Of a DNA stretch of 64,000 nt, positions 25,870 through 40,030 are shown piece after piece (positions within the stretch are counted from its first letter, which is position 1; each line of letters begins with the position of its first letter). The DNA lies in contig NZ_OZ243890.1 in assembly GCF_965213555.1 (NCBI RefSeq), positions 1,860,001-1,924,000 on the forward strand, written 5' to 3'. Under the pieces are notes generated by a model, which was not told the origin of the DNA, ran no database searches, and saw nothing but the letters and a program-made list of their open reading frames with translations. The DNA comes from Acuticoccus sp965213555 (GTDB taxonomy: Bacteria > Pseudomonadota > Alphaproteobacteria > Rhizobiales > Amorphaceae). The position numbers and the translations under genes are program-made.

Positions 25870-26672
25870 GTTTCATCCCGGCATTGGCTGGAGCGGGTTG
25901 ATGGTAAAGCGTTGGGGTTCGTCGGTCCACCGTTTGCAGATGTCTTCGTAGGGCGTAAGTCCCTTGAGGGTCTTGGGTCGGCGCCGTAGTCGTAGGCGGC
26001 GATGAAGTCGGCGAGGTGTCGCCGGAGCTGCTCGTGGCCGTCGTAGGGGAAGCGTTTGACGGTGGCGTCCTTGATCGTGCGGTTCATCCGTTCGACCTGA
26101 CCGTTCGTCCATGGATGGTTCGGCTTGGTGAAGCGGTGCTCGATGCCATGCTCGCGGCAGCGCATGGCGATGTGGCGGTGTGGATCTCATACGGCACCGC
26201 TTCGACGAGAGCGACGAGGAAGGCCGATGCGGTGACGCGGCTGACCTTCTCCACGAGCTGGGCGAAGGCGAACTTCGACGTCCGGTCGATCGCCACCAGA
26301 GTTTCCTCTGCAAGGTTTGTCGCCATCGACATCAGGCAGTCGGAATATCCCGTGGCGCTGCAGGCAGCGATGAAGGGATGCGCGGGTGAGATGTGGCATC
26401 GTCGGCTGGAGAGCGTAGGGGCAGTCGTCGAGCGGGAGCACGGTGTGGCGACGGAAGGCGACGATGATCGCCTCGTCCTCATCGGACAGGACCGTTGACC
26501 TTAGCTCTTCCGGTCCCGTCGGCAGGTCGCTCACCGACGAGCGCTCCTTCCATTCGGCCACGGTCTTCCGGTTGATCCCGTAGCGCCTCGCGAGGGCCCT
26601 CAGCTCTCTTGACTAACTTGTCTTGCTCGACGGACCGCCTCTCTCGTCGTGGCGCTCCCGTGGAGAACCCGG
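25870..26672 (-). pseudogene. IS481-family transposase, full length but frameshifted
   Basis: The whole transposase can be followed on the minus strand across several frames. It reads VGRVLHGSATTREAVRRA, RALARRYGINRKTVAEW (helix-turn-helix), EAIIVAFRRHTVLPLDDC, LVAIDRTSKFAFAQLVEKV, then CREHGIEHRFTKPNHPWTNG, QVERMNRTIKDATVKRF and RRPKTLKGLTPYEDICKRW, ending INPLQPMPG. At least one single-base loss sits between SQES and LRALARRY near 26600. Further shifts occur after DVDGDK, in the middle domain (with a deletion near the second catalytic Asp) and before RRPKTL. It cannot make an active enzyme. It is the inverted relative of the fragment at 21945. Confidence 0.85.
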
Positions 26673-27371
26673 CCCACAGCGCATCCTTCCATTCCGGCGA
26701 GAAGACTGCACCAGCAACACCCGGGATCAAACACCCTGAACATGCCGCGCCCACTCGCTGGCGCGCCGACGATGCAGCCGCGGTATCGGACGGGAGCGGA
26801 GCGGGTGTCCGACGAGTGGAACGGATGGCGGGCTCCTCGGTCACCCCATCGAGCAGGGCTTCAACCTTGTCGAGGCCAGCGGCGAAGCCACCGTGCGACG
26901 GTGCCGCGACGATGATCGCGGTTTGAGTGCGGTGCATCGCGGCGCTAGCGTCTTGATCGCTTGGCGAGAGTCGTCGGGGTCATGCGGCCTGGACGACCGT
27001 GCGCGGGCCGGCGCGGCCCGCGCGTCGCCTGTTGCACGCCGTAGGGGCCCCGGCGCGCGACCAGCATCGTCTGCGCGCTGACGCCGTTGGACCACACTTT
27101 CTCCGCAGGACCGGTTCCGCTGGACGCATTCGCGCTGCGGACGTCGCGAGCGGGTCGGGCCTAAGGTCGGATGGAACCTGGCACATGACATCTGCGGGCC
27201 GCGCTGCGGCGTCGTAGCGCCGTGCAGCGTCCCTGCGTCGGGCGCGACGCTCGGAAGCCTGCGACCTGCCTGCGCTGGCACCAGCGTCCGGCGGCAGTGA
27301 AGGGGGGGTGCGCCGGGCAGCGAGCGGGCGCGGCCCCCGCCGAGCCGGCGATCCGGCTCGATCCAGGCGCC
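26673..27371. other. gene-poor stretch between IS remnant and aminotransferase
   Basis: About 700 bases without a gene I can support. Frames here are either short or have the Arg/Ser/Pro composition of shadow reading. A minus-strand segment around 26800-26950 (IIVAAPSHGGFAAGLDKVEA) looks protein-like, but I cannot tie it to a family, and it is interrupted. No tRNA, hairpin terminator or repeat copy was seen. Confidence 0.4.
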
Positions 27372-28769
27372 TTACGCCGCTGCGGACGGGGCCATCAGGC
27401 CGCGCTTCGCGTCGATGGACGCAGCGATGACGTCGACGATCTCGTCGACCTCCTCGCGCGTGACGACGAGGGGCGGGGACAAGGCGAGCGCGTCGTTCAC
27501 CATGGGACGCAGGATGACGCCGCGCGACAGCGCCTCGGCCGCCACCGCCTTGCCGACGCCCTGCGTCGCGATGAACGACGTCCTCGTCTCGCGCTCGGCG
27601 ACGAGCTCGACCGCCGCGATCAGCCCGACCCCGCGGATCTCCCCCACCGCAGGGTCGTCCGCGAGCCTTGCCCGCAGCTTCTCCTGGAAGTAGGCGCCGA
27701 CCTTCGCGGCGTTCGCCGTCAGCCCCTCGCGCTCCATGATGGCAAGGTTCGCGTTCGCGGCCGCGCAGGCGATGGGATGCGCGGTGTAGGTGTAACCGTG
27801 GCCGAACAGTCCGAGGTGCTCGGAGTGGTCGCGTATCGTCTCCCAGACCTCCTCGCTGATGAGGACCGCCGACAGCGGCTGGTAGCCCGAGGTGATGCCC
27901 TTGGCGACGGACACCATGTCGGGCTCGATGCCGAAGTGGTGCGAGCCGAAGGGCGTCCCCAGCCGGCCGAACCCGCAGATCACCTCGTCGACGATGAACA
28001 GGATGTCGTTGGCCTTGAGGACCCGCTGCACCTTCTCGAAGTAGCCGGTCGGCGGCACCACCACGCCGCCCGCGCCCATGATGGGCTCGGCGATGAAGGC
28101 GGCGATGGTCTCCGCACCCTCCCGGGCGATGGTCTCCTCGAGCTCGGCGACGAGCCTGTCGGTGAACGCCTCCTCGCTCTCCCCTTGCTCGGCCTCACGG
28201 TAGTGGTGCGGGCAGCGCAGGCGGACCACCTGGGGCAGCGGCAGGTCGAAGGCGTTGTGCACGGTCGGAAGGCCGGTCAGCGAGCCCGCCGCCACCGTCA
28301 CCCCATGGTAGGCGCGGTCGCGGGCCAGGATCTTCTTCTTCTTCGGCCGGCCCTTCAGGTTGTTGTAGTACCAGACGAGCTTGACCTGGGTGTCGTTGGC
28401 GTCCGAGCCCGAGCAGCCGAACAGCACCCGCGCCATGGAGCCTGGCGCCATGCGCTTGACCGTGTCGGCGGTGAGGATCCCGGGTTCCGTGCTCATCGAC
28501 GCGAAGCCGTGGTAGTACGGCAGCCGCTTGGCCTGCTCGTAGATCGCCTCGGCGATCTCCTGGCGCCCGTAGCCGACGTTGACGCACCACAGCCCGGCCA
28601 GCGCGTCGAGGTAGCTGCGCCCATGGTTGTCGGTGAGGCGCGAGCCGCGTCCCTCCACCATGATGCGCGGGCCCGTCGCGAGGTGGTCCTTCGGCGAGGT
28701 GAACGGGTGGAACACGTTCTCCCGGTCGAGGTCCTCGAGCGACTGGTTGTGCGCGGGGCTGAGATCCAT
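27372..28769 (-). CDS. class III PLP-dependent aminotransferase (omega-amino acid:pyruvate type)
   Basis: A cytoplasmic transaminase of 465 residues. Motifs in order: HPFTSPKDHLATGPRIMVEG near residue 20, ALAGLWCVNVGYGRQEI, GCSGSDANDTQVKLVWYYNN (phosphate-binding part), RAYHGVTVAAGSLTG, IVDEVICGFGRLGTPFGSHH (aspartate that contacts the PLP ring nitrogen) and VSVAKGITSGYQPLSAV (Schiff-base lysine). The sequence resembles beta-alanine/taurine:pyruvate transaminases and the broad 'aspartate aminotransferase family protein' group, so substrate is only a family-level guess. The start at MDLSPAHNQ is preferred over an upstream Met at 28808. It is separated by 65 bases from the GH15 gene. Confidence 0.88.
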   Translation of the reverse strand: MDLSPAHNQSLEDLDRENVFHPFTSPKDHLATGPRIMVEGRGSRLTDNHGRSYLDALAGLWCVNVGYGRQEIAEAIYEQAKRLPYYHGFASMSTEPGILTADTVKRMAPGSMARVLFGCSGSDANDTQVKLVWYYNNLKGRPKKKKILARDRAYHGVTVAAGSLTGLPTVHNAFDLPLPQVVRLRCPHHYREAEQGESEEAFTDRLVAELEETIAREGAETIAAFIAEPIMGAGGVVVPPTGYFEKVQRVLKANDILFIVDEVICGFGRLGTPFGSHHFGIEPDMVSVAKGITSGYQPLSAVLISEEVWETIRDHSEHLGLFGHGYTYTAHPIACAAANANLAIMEREGLTANAAKVGAYFQEKLRARLADDPAVGEIRGVGLIAAVELVAERETRTSFIATQGVGKAVAAEALSRGVILRPMVNDALALSPPLVVTREEVDEIVDVIAASIDAKRGLMAPSAAA

Positions 28770-28834
28770 GCCGAACGTCCTCAGGTAAGTCTGCACCGAC
28801 AGTAGCATGAGGCGCCTGCAGCGCCACCCGCGGT

Positions 28835-30658
28835 TCAGAAGGGTTCACCGCCGTTCTTGGTCGCCCGATCGAGCGCGACGGCGGCGCTGATCATGGCGAG
28901 GTGGGACAGCGCCTGCGGCGTGTTGCCGAGGTGACGCCCGTCGTGGTCGACCTCCTCGGCGTAGAGGCCGACCGGGGAGGCGAGGGACAGCATGGTCTCA
29001 AAGTGCGCGCGGGCCTCCTCGACGCGGCGGGAGCGCGCCAGCACCTCGATGTACCAGAACGAGCAGGCCACGAACGCGCCCTCCCTCGACCCGTCGACGC
29101 CTTCGTCGACCGCGTCCGCCTCGTAGCGCCGCACCAGGCAGTCGGCGACGAGGCGCTCCTCGATCACCGCGAGGGTGGAGCGGAACCGGTCGCTGGTGGT
29201 GGGCACGAACTTCATCAGCGGCATGAGGAGCGCGGTGGCGTCGACGGCCGCTCCGTCGCGGACCTGCGTGTAGGCGCCGATGGCCTCGTTGAAGTAACGC
29301 GCCTCGATCTCCTCGGCGATCGCCTCCACCGTCTCGCGCCAGCGCGGCGCGGCCTCGAGGCCGGTCTTGTCCGACAGGCGCAGCGCGCGGTTGAGGCCCA
29401 CCCATGACATCAGGCGCCCGTCGAGGAAGTGCTGCGGCTCGCCGCGCATCTCCCAGAACCCGGCGCCGGGCTTGTCCCAGTTCGCACAGACGGTGTCAGC
29501 GAGCCCGGAGACGGCGTCCCAGCTTCGCTCGGAGACCGGGCCGAGCGCGCCGTGCGCGAGGTAGAGCGTGTCGATCACCTCGCCGTAGGTGTCGATCTGG
29601 GACTGGTCGAACGCGGCGTTGCCGATGCGCACCGGGCGCGAGCCCTGGTACCCGGACAGGTGGTCGAGCTCGCGTTCGGCAAGGTCGGTGCTGCCGTCGA
29701 CCCTGTACATGAGTTGGATCTCGCCGCGGGGCTCCTCCTCGATGCGGTCGCGGATCCAGCAACGGTAGTGCTCCGCCTCGTCCATGAAGCCGAGGCGCAG
29801 GAAGGCGTACACGGTGAAGGCGGAGTCGCGCGCCCAGCAGTAGCGGTAGTCCCAGTTGCGCGCCGCCCCGATCGCCTCGGGGAGGCCGAAGGAGGGTGCG
29901 GCGACCATGGCGCCGTGCCGGTTCGACACCATGAGCTTCAGCGCGAGCGCTGAGCGCATCACCGCCTCGCGCCACGGCCCGTCGTAGCCGGACAGCGTCG
30001 TCCAGCCCTGCCAGAAGCCGATGGTGGCCTCCAGCGCGGCGTCGACCTTGCCCTCGGTGAGGAGGTCGGTGGAGGCGTTGTCGCACACGAGGTTGACGAC
30101 GAGGCGCTCGCCCTCGCGTAAGGAGGCGCGCACCACCGCCGCGTTGCCCTCCACGGAAAGCGGCCGGTCGGCGACGAGGCGCACGGGCATCGAGCCGCCG
30201 TCCTCGAAGATGACGTGTCCGTCCGCGGCGCGCGCGTGGGTCGGGCGGCGGGCGTAGTCGAAGGCCGGCTGGCACGTTGCGACCACCTCCGCCTCGCCCG
30301 CGACGCAGGTTGCAATGCGCACCATCTGGTTCGCCTCCGCCGGCGCGCCGACGGGCATGAAGTCGGTCACCTCGACCACGTTGCCGTGCGCCTCGTAGCG
30401 CGTCACGAGGACGTTGGTGTTGGGCAAGTAGCGCTGGTTGCCCCTCTCCGCGAAGGTCGGCCGCACGACGAACGCGCCGGCCGTCCGGTCGAGCGCCGCC
30501 GCGAAGACGGTGGGCGAGTCGAAATGGGGGTAGGAGAATAGCTCCACCGCCCCCGTGTCAGCCACGAGCGCGACGGTCTCAAGGTTGCCGATGGCGGCGA
30601 GGTCGCGGATGGCCGGGAACTTCTCCGCGACCGCGGGCTGGGAGAGACGAACATCCAT
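28835..30658 (-). CDS. glycoside hydrolase family 15 protein (glucoamylase/trehalase-like)
   Basis: The 607-residue enzyme has the N-terminal beta-sandwich (residues 1-240) and the (alpha/alpha)6 barrel that follow the GH15 pattern. Key segments are APSFGLPEAIGAARNWDYRY plus CWARDSAFTVYAF, then EIQLMYRVDGSTDL and late REGAFVACSFWYIEVLARSR. Each of the last two contains a glutamate in the expected catalytic place. GH15 members act as glucoamylase, glucodextranase or trehalase; the nearby trehalose block favours trehalose or maltooligosaccharides, which is inference. Its ATG overlaps the SDR stop as TGATG, so it is coupled to the dehydrogenase upstream. Confidence 0.88.
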   Translation of the reverse strand: MDVRLSQPAVAEKFPAIRDLAAIGNLETVALVADTGAVELFSYPHFDSPTVFAAALDRTAGAFVVRPTFAERGNQRYLPNTNVLVTRYEAHGNVVEVTDFMPVGAPAEANQMVRIATCVAGEAEVVATCQPAFDYARRPTHARAADGHVIFEDGGSMPVRLVADRPLSVEGNAAVVRASLREGERLVVNLVCDNASTDLLTEGKVDAALEATIGFWQGWTTLSGYDGPWREAVMRSALALKLMVSNRHGAMVAAPSFGLPEAIGAARNWDYRYCWARDSAFTVYAFLRLGFMDEAEHYRCWIRDRIEEEPRGEIQLMYRVDGSTDLAERELDHLSGYQGSRPVRIGNAAFDQSQIDTYGEVIDTLYLAHGALGPVSERSWDAVSGLADTVCANWDKPGAGFWEMRGEPQHFLDGRLMSWVGLNRALRLSDKTGLEAAPRWRETVEAIAEEIEARYFNEAIGAYTQVRDGAAVDATALLMPLMKFVPTTSDRFRSTLAVIEERLVADCLVRRYEADAVDEGVDGSREGAFVACSFWYIEVLARSRRVEEARAHFETMLSLASPVGLYAEEVDHDGRHLGNTPQALSHLAMISAAVALDRATKNGGEPF

Positions 30659-31464
30659 CAGCCGTTGTCCCTGAACGCGGGGTAGAGCTCCATCCCGCCG
30701 TCGATCACCATGATGTGCCCGGTCATGTAGTCCGCCGCGTCCGAGGCCATCCACGCCACGGCCTCGCCGATGTCGTCCGCCTCGCCGATCCGGCCGTAGG
30801 GGATGAGTTCTAGCAGTGCCGCGGACTTCGTCTCGTCGGACCAGACGTCGCGGTTGATCGCGGTGGCGATGGCGCCCGGCGCGATGGCGTTGACGCGGAT
30901 GCCCTCCGAGGCGAGCTCCTGCGCCGCCGTCTTGACGAGCATCGCGAGCCCGGCCTTGGCGACCGCGTAGTTCACGTGCCCCGCCCAGGGGATGACGTCG
31001 TGCACCGAGCTCATGGCGATGATCTTGCCGAGCGCGCGCGAGGAGCGTCGACCCTGCCGGCGGAACTGGCGCACCGCCTCTTGCATGGAGAGGAACGCGC
31101 CGGTCAGGTTGACCGCGAGGACCGCGTTCCAGTCCGCGAGCGTCAGGTCGGTGAAGGCGGCGTCCTTCTGGATGCCGGCGTTCGCCACCATGACGTCGAC
31201 GGCGCCGAACGCCTCCACGGCGGCGGCCACCATCGCGCGGACCTCGTCCTCCCGGGAAACGTCGGCCTTCAGGGCGACGGCCCGCGCATCGAGGTCGCTG
31301 CACCGCCGGACGGTCTCCTCGGCGCCGTCCTCGTCGTGCGCGTAGTTGACGAGCACGGCCGCACCGCGCTGTGCCAGCGCGATCGCGCTCGCCTGTCCGA
31401 TGCCGGACGAGGCGCCTGTGACCACGGCCACCTGTCCCTCGAGGAACCGTGTTGCATCCGTCAT
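30658..31464 (-). CDS. short-chain dehydrogenase, glucose 1-dehydrogenase-like
   Basis: NAD(P)-dependent oxidoreductase of 268 residues. Visible are the cofactor loop VVTGASSGIGQASAIAL at residue 14, NAG in VMVANAGIQKDAAF, the catalytic Ser in IAMSSVHDVIPWAGHVNYA with the Tyr-x-x-x-Lys in NYAVAKAG, and the late VNAIAPGAIATAIN. The C-terminus MELYPAFRDNG is typical of glucose 1-dehydrogenase-type SDRs. As first gene of a two-gene unit with GH15 it would oxidise glucose released by the hydrolase, giving gluconolactone. That pathway step is inference. It is divergent from the membrane-protein gene at 31648; the 183 bp between hold no gene. Confidence 0.85.
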   Translation of the reverse strand: MTDATRFLEGQVAVVTGASSGIGQASAIALAQRGAAVLVNYAHDEDGAEETVRRCSDLDARAVALKADVSREDEVRAMVAAAVEAFGAVDVMVANAGIQKDAAFTDLTLADWNAVLAVNLTGAFLSMQEAVRQFRRQGRRSSRALGKIIAMSSVHDVIPWAGHVNYAVAKAGLAMLVKTAAQELASEGIRVNAIAPGAIATAINRDVWSDETKSAALLELIPYGRIGEADDIGEAVAWMASDAADYMTGHIMVIDGGMELYPAFRDNG

Positions 31465-31647
31465 GACGGTGTGGTCTCCGATCGTCGTTCACCGCTCCCA
31501 GTGAGTCGGGCAGCGAACCCTTGCGTACGGGAGTAACAACGCGGCGCGCAGCTTTGTTGCCAGCGCGCCGCGGCGACGACCACGACGCGACAACCGCGCC
31601 GACCGACCTTGGGTCCACATCGGCGGCCTGACACGAAAGGGACGACC

Positions 31648-32145
31648 ATGACCCTCGCAGCCGATCGCCCCGCGACGACCTCCTACCTCTCCGGCGGAAC
31701 GCTCTTCGTCATGCTTTGGGCGGGTCTGCTCGCGACGATCGTGTTCGACTGGTACGGCCAATACCTGACGCCGGAGCTGGGGTTCGCGCGCCTCGCGCCC
31801 GAGCCGCTGGCGACGCAGACGCTCCAGACCCTGTTCGGTGCCTTCGACGGGGACGCCGCCGGCGGCACCGCGCTGCACTGGATAACGGGGATCGTGTTCT
31901 ATCCGGTCGGCTATGCGCTGATCGCGCTTCCCATCGCGCGGGCGATCGTGCCAGGGATAAGTTGGCTGGTCGTGGCGATCGTCTATGGCGTGGTCCTTTG
32001 GGCCTTCGCGCTCTACGTCATGGCCCATCTCATCAATGGCAACCCGCCGTTCCTCGGCTTCACGGGAATCACCTGGGTGGCGCTCATCGGGCACGTGATC
32101 TTCGCCATCGTGCTCGGCTCCATCCTGGCGCCCAGGACCGACTGA
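31648..32145 (+). CDS. small integral membrane protein of unknown function
   Basis: A 165-residue protein with four predicted spans: LFVMLWAGLLATIVFDWYGQ at residue 18, GIVFYPVGYALIALPIARAI, WLVVAIVYGVVLWAFALYVM and GHVIFAIVLGSILA. It resembles uncharacterised alphaproteobacterial four-span proteins; no catalytic or binding residues can be named. The start follows AAGGGACGACC, and an earlier in-frame start at 31609 would add only a charged tail. It lies 40 bases upstream of the first possible glgE start and could be its operon leader, though an RNA link is not shown. Confidence 0.6.
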   Translation: MTLAADRPATTSYLSGGTLFVMLWAGLLATIVFDWYGQYLTPELGFARLAPEPLATQTLQTLFGAFDGDAAGGTALHWITGIVFYPVGYALIALPIARAIVPGISWLVVAIVYGVVLWAFALYVMAHLINGNPPFLGFTGITWVALIGHVIFAIVLGSILAPRTD

Positions 32146-32352
32146 CGGGGGACCCACATCAGGGCCGCCTCCTGGGGCGGATGATCAATGACGCGACCCA
32201 CCGACGAAGGGCGCCGGCGCGGCCGGCTGCGGTTCTGGCGGCGCGACGGGCAGGGGACCCCAGCGGCGCGCCGCCAGCCCGCAATCGAACACACCGAACG
32301 GCTCGATCGTCCGATGACGGACCGAGGAGCGCCGACGAACGTCGAGGATCCA

Positions 32353-34409
32353 ATGACCGACGCGACACTTGCCACGTCCGCCCCCACCATCCAGCCGCGC
32401 GTCGCCGTCGACAGCGTGCCGGAGGCGACCGACCGCGACATCGAGGCAATCGCTGCCAACCGCGTCGCCATCGAGGGCATCGATCCGGAGATCGACGGCG
32501 GCCGTTTCCCGGCCAAGACCGTCGCCGGACAGCCCTTCGTCGTGGAGGCCGACGTGTTCGGCGACGGCCACGAGAAGGTCGATGGCGCGATCCTGTGGCG
32601 GCCCCTTGGCGTCGACAACTGGGAGGAGGCGCCGCTGCGCCTCGTGGTCAACGACCGCTGGCGCGGGCACTTCACGCCGACGGAAAACGCGCGCCACGAG
32701 TACACCATCATCGCTTGGCGCGACGCGTGGGAGACGTGGCGCTCCGAGGTCGCGAAGAAGCACAACGCGGGCGTCCCCATCACGCTGGAGCTCGAGGAGG
32801 GCACCCGCCTCGTCGCTGCCTCGGTGGGCGCCGGCCGCGGCACGCACGACGATCAGGCTGCGCTCCGGGACCTCGCCAAGCGCATGCAAGGCGCGTCCGA
32901 GGGCGACCGCTTCGCCGTCCTCATGACCGAGGACACGGCCGCCCTCATGCGGCGTGCAGGGCACCGCGCCAACCTGTCGCGCTACGACCGCGTGCTGCCG
33001 CTCACCGTCGACCGGCCCGCTGCCGCGTTCTCCGCCTGGTACGAGGTGATGCCGCGCTCCATGTCGAACGACGTCAACCGGCACGGCACCTTCGACGACG
33101 TGATCACGCGGCTGCCCTACGTCCAGGGCCTCGGCTTCGACGTGCTGTACTTCACGCCGATCCACCCCATCGGCAAGACGAACCGCAAGGGCCGCAACAA
33201 CTCGCTGAAGGCCGAGGAGGGCGACGTCGGCTCGCCCTACGCCATCGGCTCGTCCGAGGGTGGGCACGACGCGATCCACCCCGAGCTCGGCACCTTCGAG
33301 GACTTCCGCCGGCTCATCGCCGCGGCGCGCGAGCACGGCCTCGAGATCGCGCTCGACTACGCGGTGCAGTGCTCCCCCGACCACCCGTGGATCAAGGAGC
33401 ACGCGGACTGGTTCGAGTGGCGGCCCGACGGCTCCATCAGGTTCGCCGAGAACCCGCCGAAGAAGTACGAGGACATCGTCAACGTCCGCTTCTACGACGG
33501 CGACCGTCCGCTGCCGGACCTCTGGCGTGCCCAGCTTGGCATCTTCCTGTTCTGGATCGACCAGGGCGTGAAGATCTTCCGCGTCGACAACCCGCATACC
33601 AAGGCTTTCCCGTTCTGGGAGTGGATGATCGCCGAGGTACAGCGCGACCACCCCGACGTGATCTTCCTGTCGGAGGCGTTCACCAGGCCGAAGGTCATGC
33701 ACCGCCTCGCCAAGCTGGGGTTCACCCAGTCATACTCGTACTTCACGTGGCGCAACACGAAGTTTGAGTTGACCGAGTACATGACGGAGCTGACGACGAC
33801 GGTGAAGAAGGACACCATGCGGGTGAACTTCTTCGTCAACACGCCGGACATCAACCCGGTTTACCTGCAGACCTCAGGACGCCCTGGGTTCCAAGTCCGC
33901 CTGGTCCTCGCGGCGTCGCTTGCCGGGAACTACGGCGTCTACAACGGCTACGAGCTGTGCGAGGGGACGCCGGTCCCGGGCAAGGAGGAGTACTTCAACT
34001 CCGAGAAGTACGAGCTGAAGGCCTGGGACTGGGACCGGCCGGGGCACATCCGCCAGGACGTCGCCCTGATGAACCAGCTGCGGCGGACGCACCCTGCGCT
34101 GCAGGAGTTCGCCAACCTGGCCTTCTACAACATGTATAACGACAACATCCTGTACTACGGCAAGCGCACGGCGGACCTGTCGTCCTTCCTGCTGTTCGCC
34201 GTCAACCTCGACCCGCACACCGGCCAGGGCGCCAACTTCGAGGTCCCGCTATGGGAGTTCGGGCTGCCCGACGACGCGTCGATCGCGGTCACCGACCTCG
34301 TCGCGGACTACGACTTCACCTGGAACGGCAAGATCCAACACGTGTACATCGATCCCCACCAGCGGCCCTACTTCATCTGGCGGCTGCATTCTCCGTCGGC
34401 CCAGCGCTG

Positions 34410-34410
<1 letters not shown>
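32353..34410 (+). CDS. glgE: alpha-1,4-glucan:maltose-1-phosphate maltosyltransferase (GlgE)
   Basis: GH13_3 enzyme that extends alpha-1,4-glucan with maltose from maltose 1-phosphate. From this start the protein has 685 residues. Motifs: VEADVFGDGHEKVDGAILWR (N-terminal domain), PRSMSNDVNRHGTFDD, YFTPIHPIGKTNRKGRNNSL, the nucleophile in FRVDNPHTKAFPFWEW (Asp412) and general acid in IFLSEAFTRPKVM (Glu441), and a final ADYDFTWNGKIQHVYIDP. The start chosen has GAGG upstream; earlier in-frame ATGs at 32188 and 32314 would add a charged tail. The next gene, treS-mak, starts at the last base of its stop (TGATG), so the donor-making and donor-using enzymes are coupled. Confidence 0.95.
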
Positions 34411-37821
<3,411 letters not shown>

Positions 37822-37829
<8 letters not shown>

Positions 37830-40023
37830 GACGCGCTTGCGCGACGACCTACTGCCCGCCGCAGCCGAGGCGATCGTCACCGGCCGTCACTCCGACCCCT
37901 TCTCGGTCCTCGGCATGCACCGCTGGCAGACCGAGGACCAGCGCCTCACGGTGCGCGCCTTCGCGCCCCAAGCCGAGCGCGTCGCCCTCACCGACGCGGG
38001 CGGCCGCACCATCGTGTCCATGGAGCGCGTCCACCCCGACGGGCTGTTCAGCGTCGTCGTGGAGGAGGCGCCGTTCGAGTATCGCCTTGCGATGCGCGCC
38101 GGGAAGCACGAATGGGTGACGGACGACCCCTACCGCTTCGACACCGTGCTCGGAGAGCTCGACGTGCACCTCATCGCCGAGGGACGGCACCGTCGGCTGT
38201 ACGAGCGGCTCGGCGCGCACCCGGCCGAGATGCATGGCACGCACGGCGTCTACTTCGCCGTGTGGGCGCCCAACGCCAAGCGTGTCTCCGTGGTCGGTGA
38301 CTTCAACGGCTGGGACGGACGGCGCCACGTCATGCGCCGCCGTCCCGAGGCGGGCGTGTGGGAGATGTTCGTCCCCGACCTCACCCGCGGGCTGTACTAC
38401 AAGTACGAGATCGTCGGCGCCCACGGGAACGTGCTGCCGCTCAAGATGGACCCCGTGGCGTTCGCGACGGAGGTGCCGCCCGACACCTCCTCGGTGATCC
38501 ACGGCCTCGTGGAGCACGATTGGCAGGACGGCGCATGGATGAGCCGGCGGACCGCAGCCAACGACCGGTCCGCACCCATCTCGATCTACGAGGTGCACCT
38601 CGGCTCCTGGCGTCGCGGCGACGGCAACGCGCACCTGTCCTACGACGCGCTCGCCGACGCGCTGATCCCCTACGTCAAGGACCTCGGCTTCACCCACCTC
38701 GAGCTGATGCCGGTCTCGGAGCATCCGTTCGCCGGCTCCTGGGGCTACCAGCCCATCGGGCTCTACGCGCCGACCTCGCGCTTCGGCGCGCCTGAGGGCT
38801 TCGCCCGCTTCGTCGACCGCGCCCACCAGGAGGGGCTCGGCGTCATCATCGACTGGGTCCCGGCGCACTTCCCCTCGGACGCGCATGGCCTCGGCAACTT
38901 CGACGGCACGGCGCTCTACGAGCACGCCGACCCGCGCGAAGGATTCCACAAGGACTGGAACACGCTGATCTACAACCTCGGCCGCAACGAGGTGGCGAAC
39001 TTCCTCGAGGCGAACGGCCTGTTCTGGCTCGACCGCTACCATGTCGACGGCCTCAGGGTGGATGCCGTGGCGTCGATGCTCTACCGGGACTACTCCCGCG
39101 CCCACGACGAGTGGGTGCCCAACATCCACGGCGGCCGCGAGAACCTCGAGGCCATCGAGTTCCTAAGCTCGCTGAACGATCGCGTCGCCGAGCGCAGCGA
39201 CGGCGCGCTGACCGCCGCAGAGGAGTCCACCGCCTTCCCGAAGGTGTCGCGCCCAACGTCGGACGGCGGCCTAGGTTTCAACTTCAAGTGGAACATGGGC
39301 TGGATGCACGACACGCTGCATTACATGCAGGAGGACCCGGTCTACCGGCGTTGGCACCACGACAACATCACCTTCGGCCTGCACTACGCGTTCTCCGAGG
39401 ACTTCATCCTGCCGCTCAGCCACGACGAGGTCGTCTACGGCAAGGGCTCGATGATCGGTAAGATGCCGGGCGACCGCTGGCAGAAGTTCGCCAACCTTCG
39501 GGCGTACTATGCCTTCATGTGGACTCACCCGGGCAAGAAGCTCCTGTTCATGGGGGGCGAGTTCGCCCAGGAGCGGGAGTGGAACCACGATCAGGGCCTC
39601 GACTGGCACCTCCTCGTCGATCCGATGCACAAGGGCGTGCAGTCCCTCATTCGCGACCTCAACACGCTGTACAAGACCACCGGCGCGCTGCACCAGCGGG
39701 ACTGCGATCCGGAGGGCTTCGAGTGGATCGACGCCTCGGACTCGGTTTCGTCAGTGTTCTCCTACACGCGCACCGGGCTGGACGGGTCGTCCGTGGTGGT
39801 CGTGCTGAACTTCACGCCGACCGTGCGTTACAACTACAGGGTCGGCTTCCCCCACGGCGGGCGATGGCGGGAGGCGATGAACACGGATTCCTCGGTCTAC
39901 GGCGGCTCGAACGTCGGCAACGGCGGCACCGTCGAGGTCGTTGAGCAACCCTTCCATGGACGGCAGCACTCCGCTGAGCTGACGCTGCCGCCACTCGGCG
40001 CGCTCGTCTTCGTACCCCACTGA
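37822..40023 (+). CDS. glgB: 1,4-alpha-glucan branching enzyme
   Basis: Creates alpha-1,6 branches in glycogen-like glucan. The 733-residue protein has the N-terminal carbohydrate module, GVYFAVWAPNAKRVSVVGDF and NGWDGRRHVMRR, then the barrel: PFAGSWGYQPIGLYAPTSRF, nucleophile in VDGLRVDAVASMLYRDYSR (Asp414), acid in TAAEESTAFPKVS (Glu467), and LPLSHDEVVYGKGSM (Asp535). These correspond to Asp405, Glu458 and Asp526 of the E. coli enzyme with a constant offset. The start is ATG within the treS stop region; a Met eight codons earlier is less likely. glgX follows after seven bases. Confidence 0.97.
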
Positions 40024-40030
40024 GGTCTTG

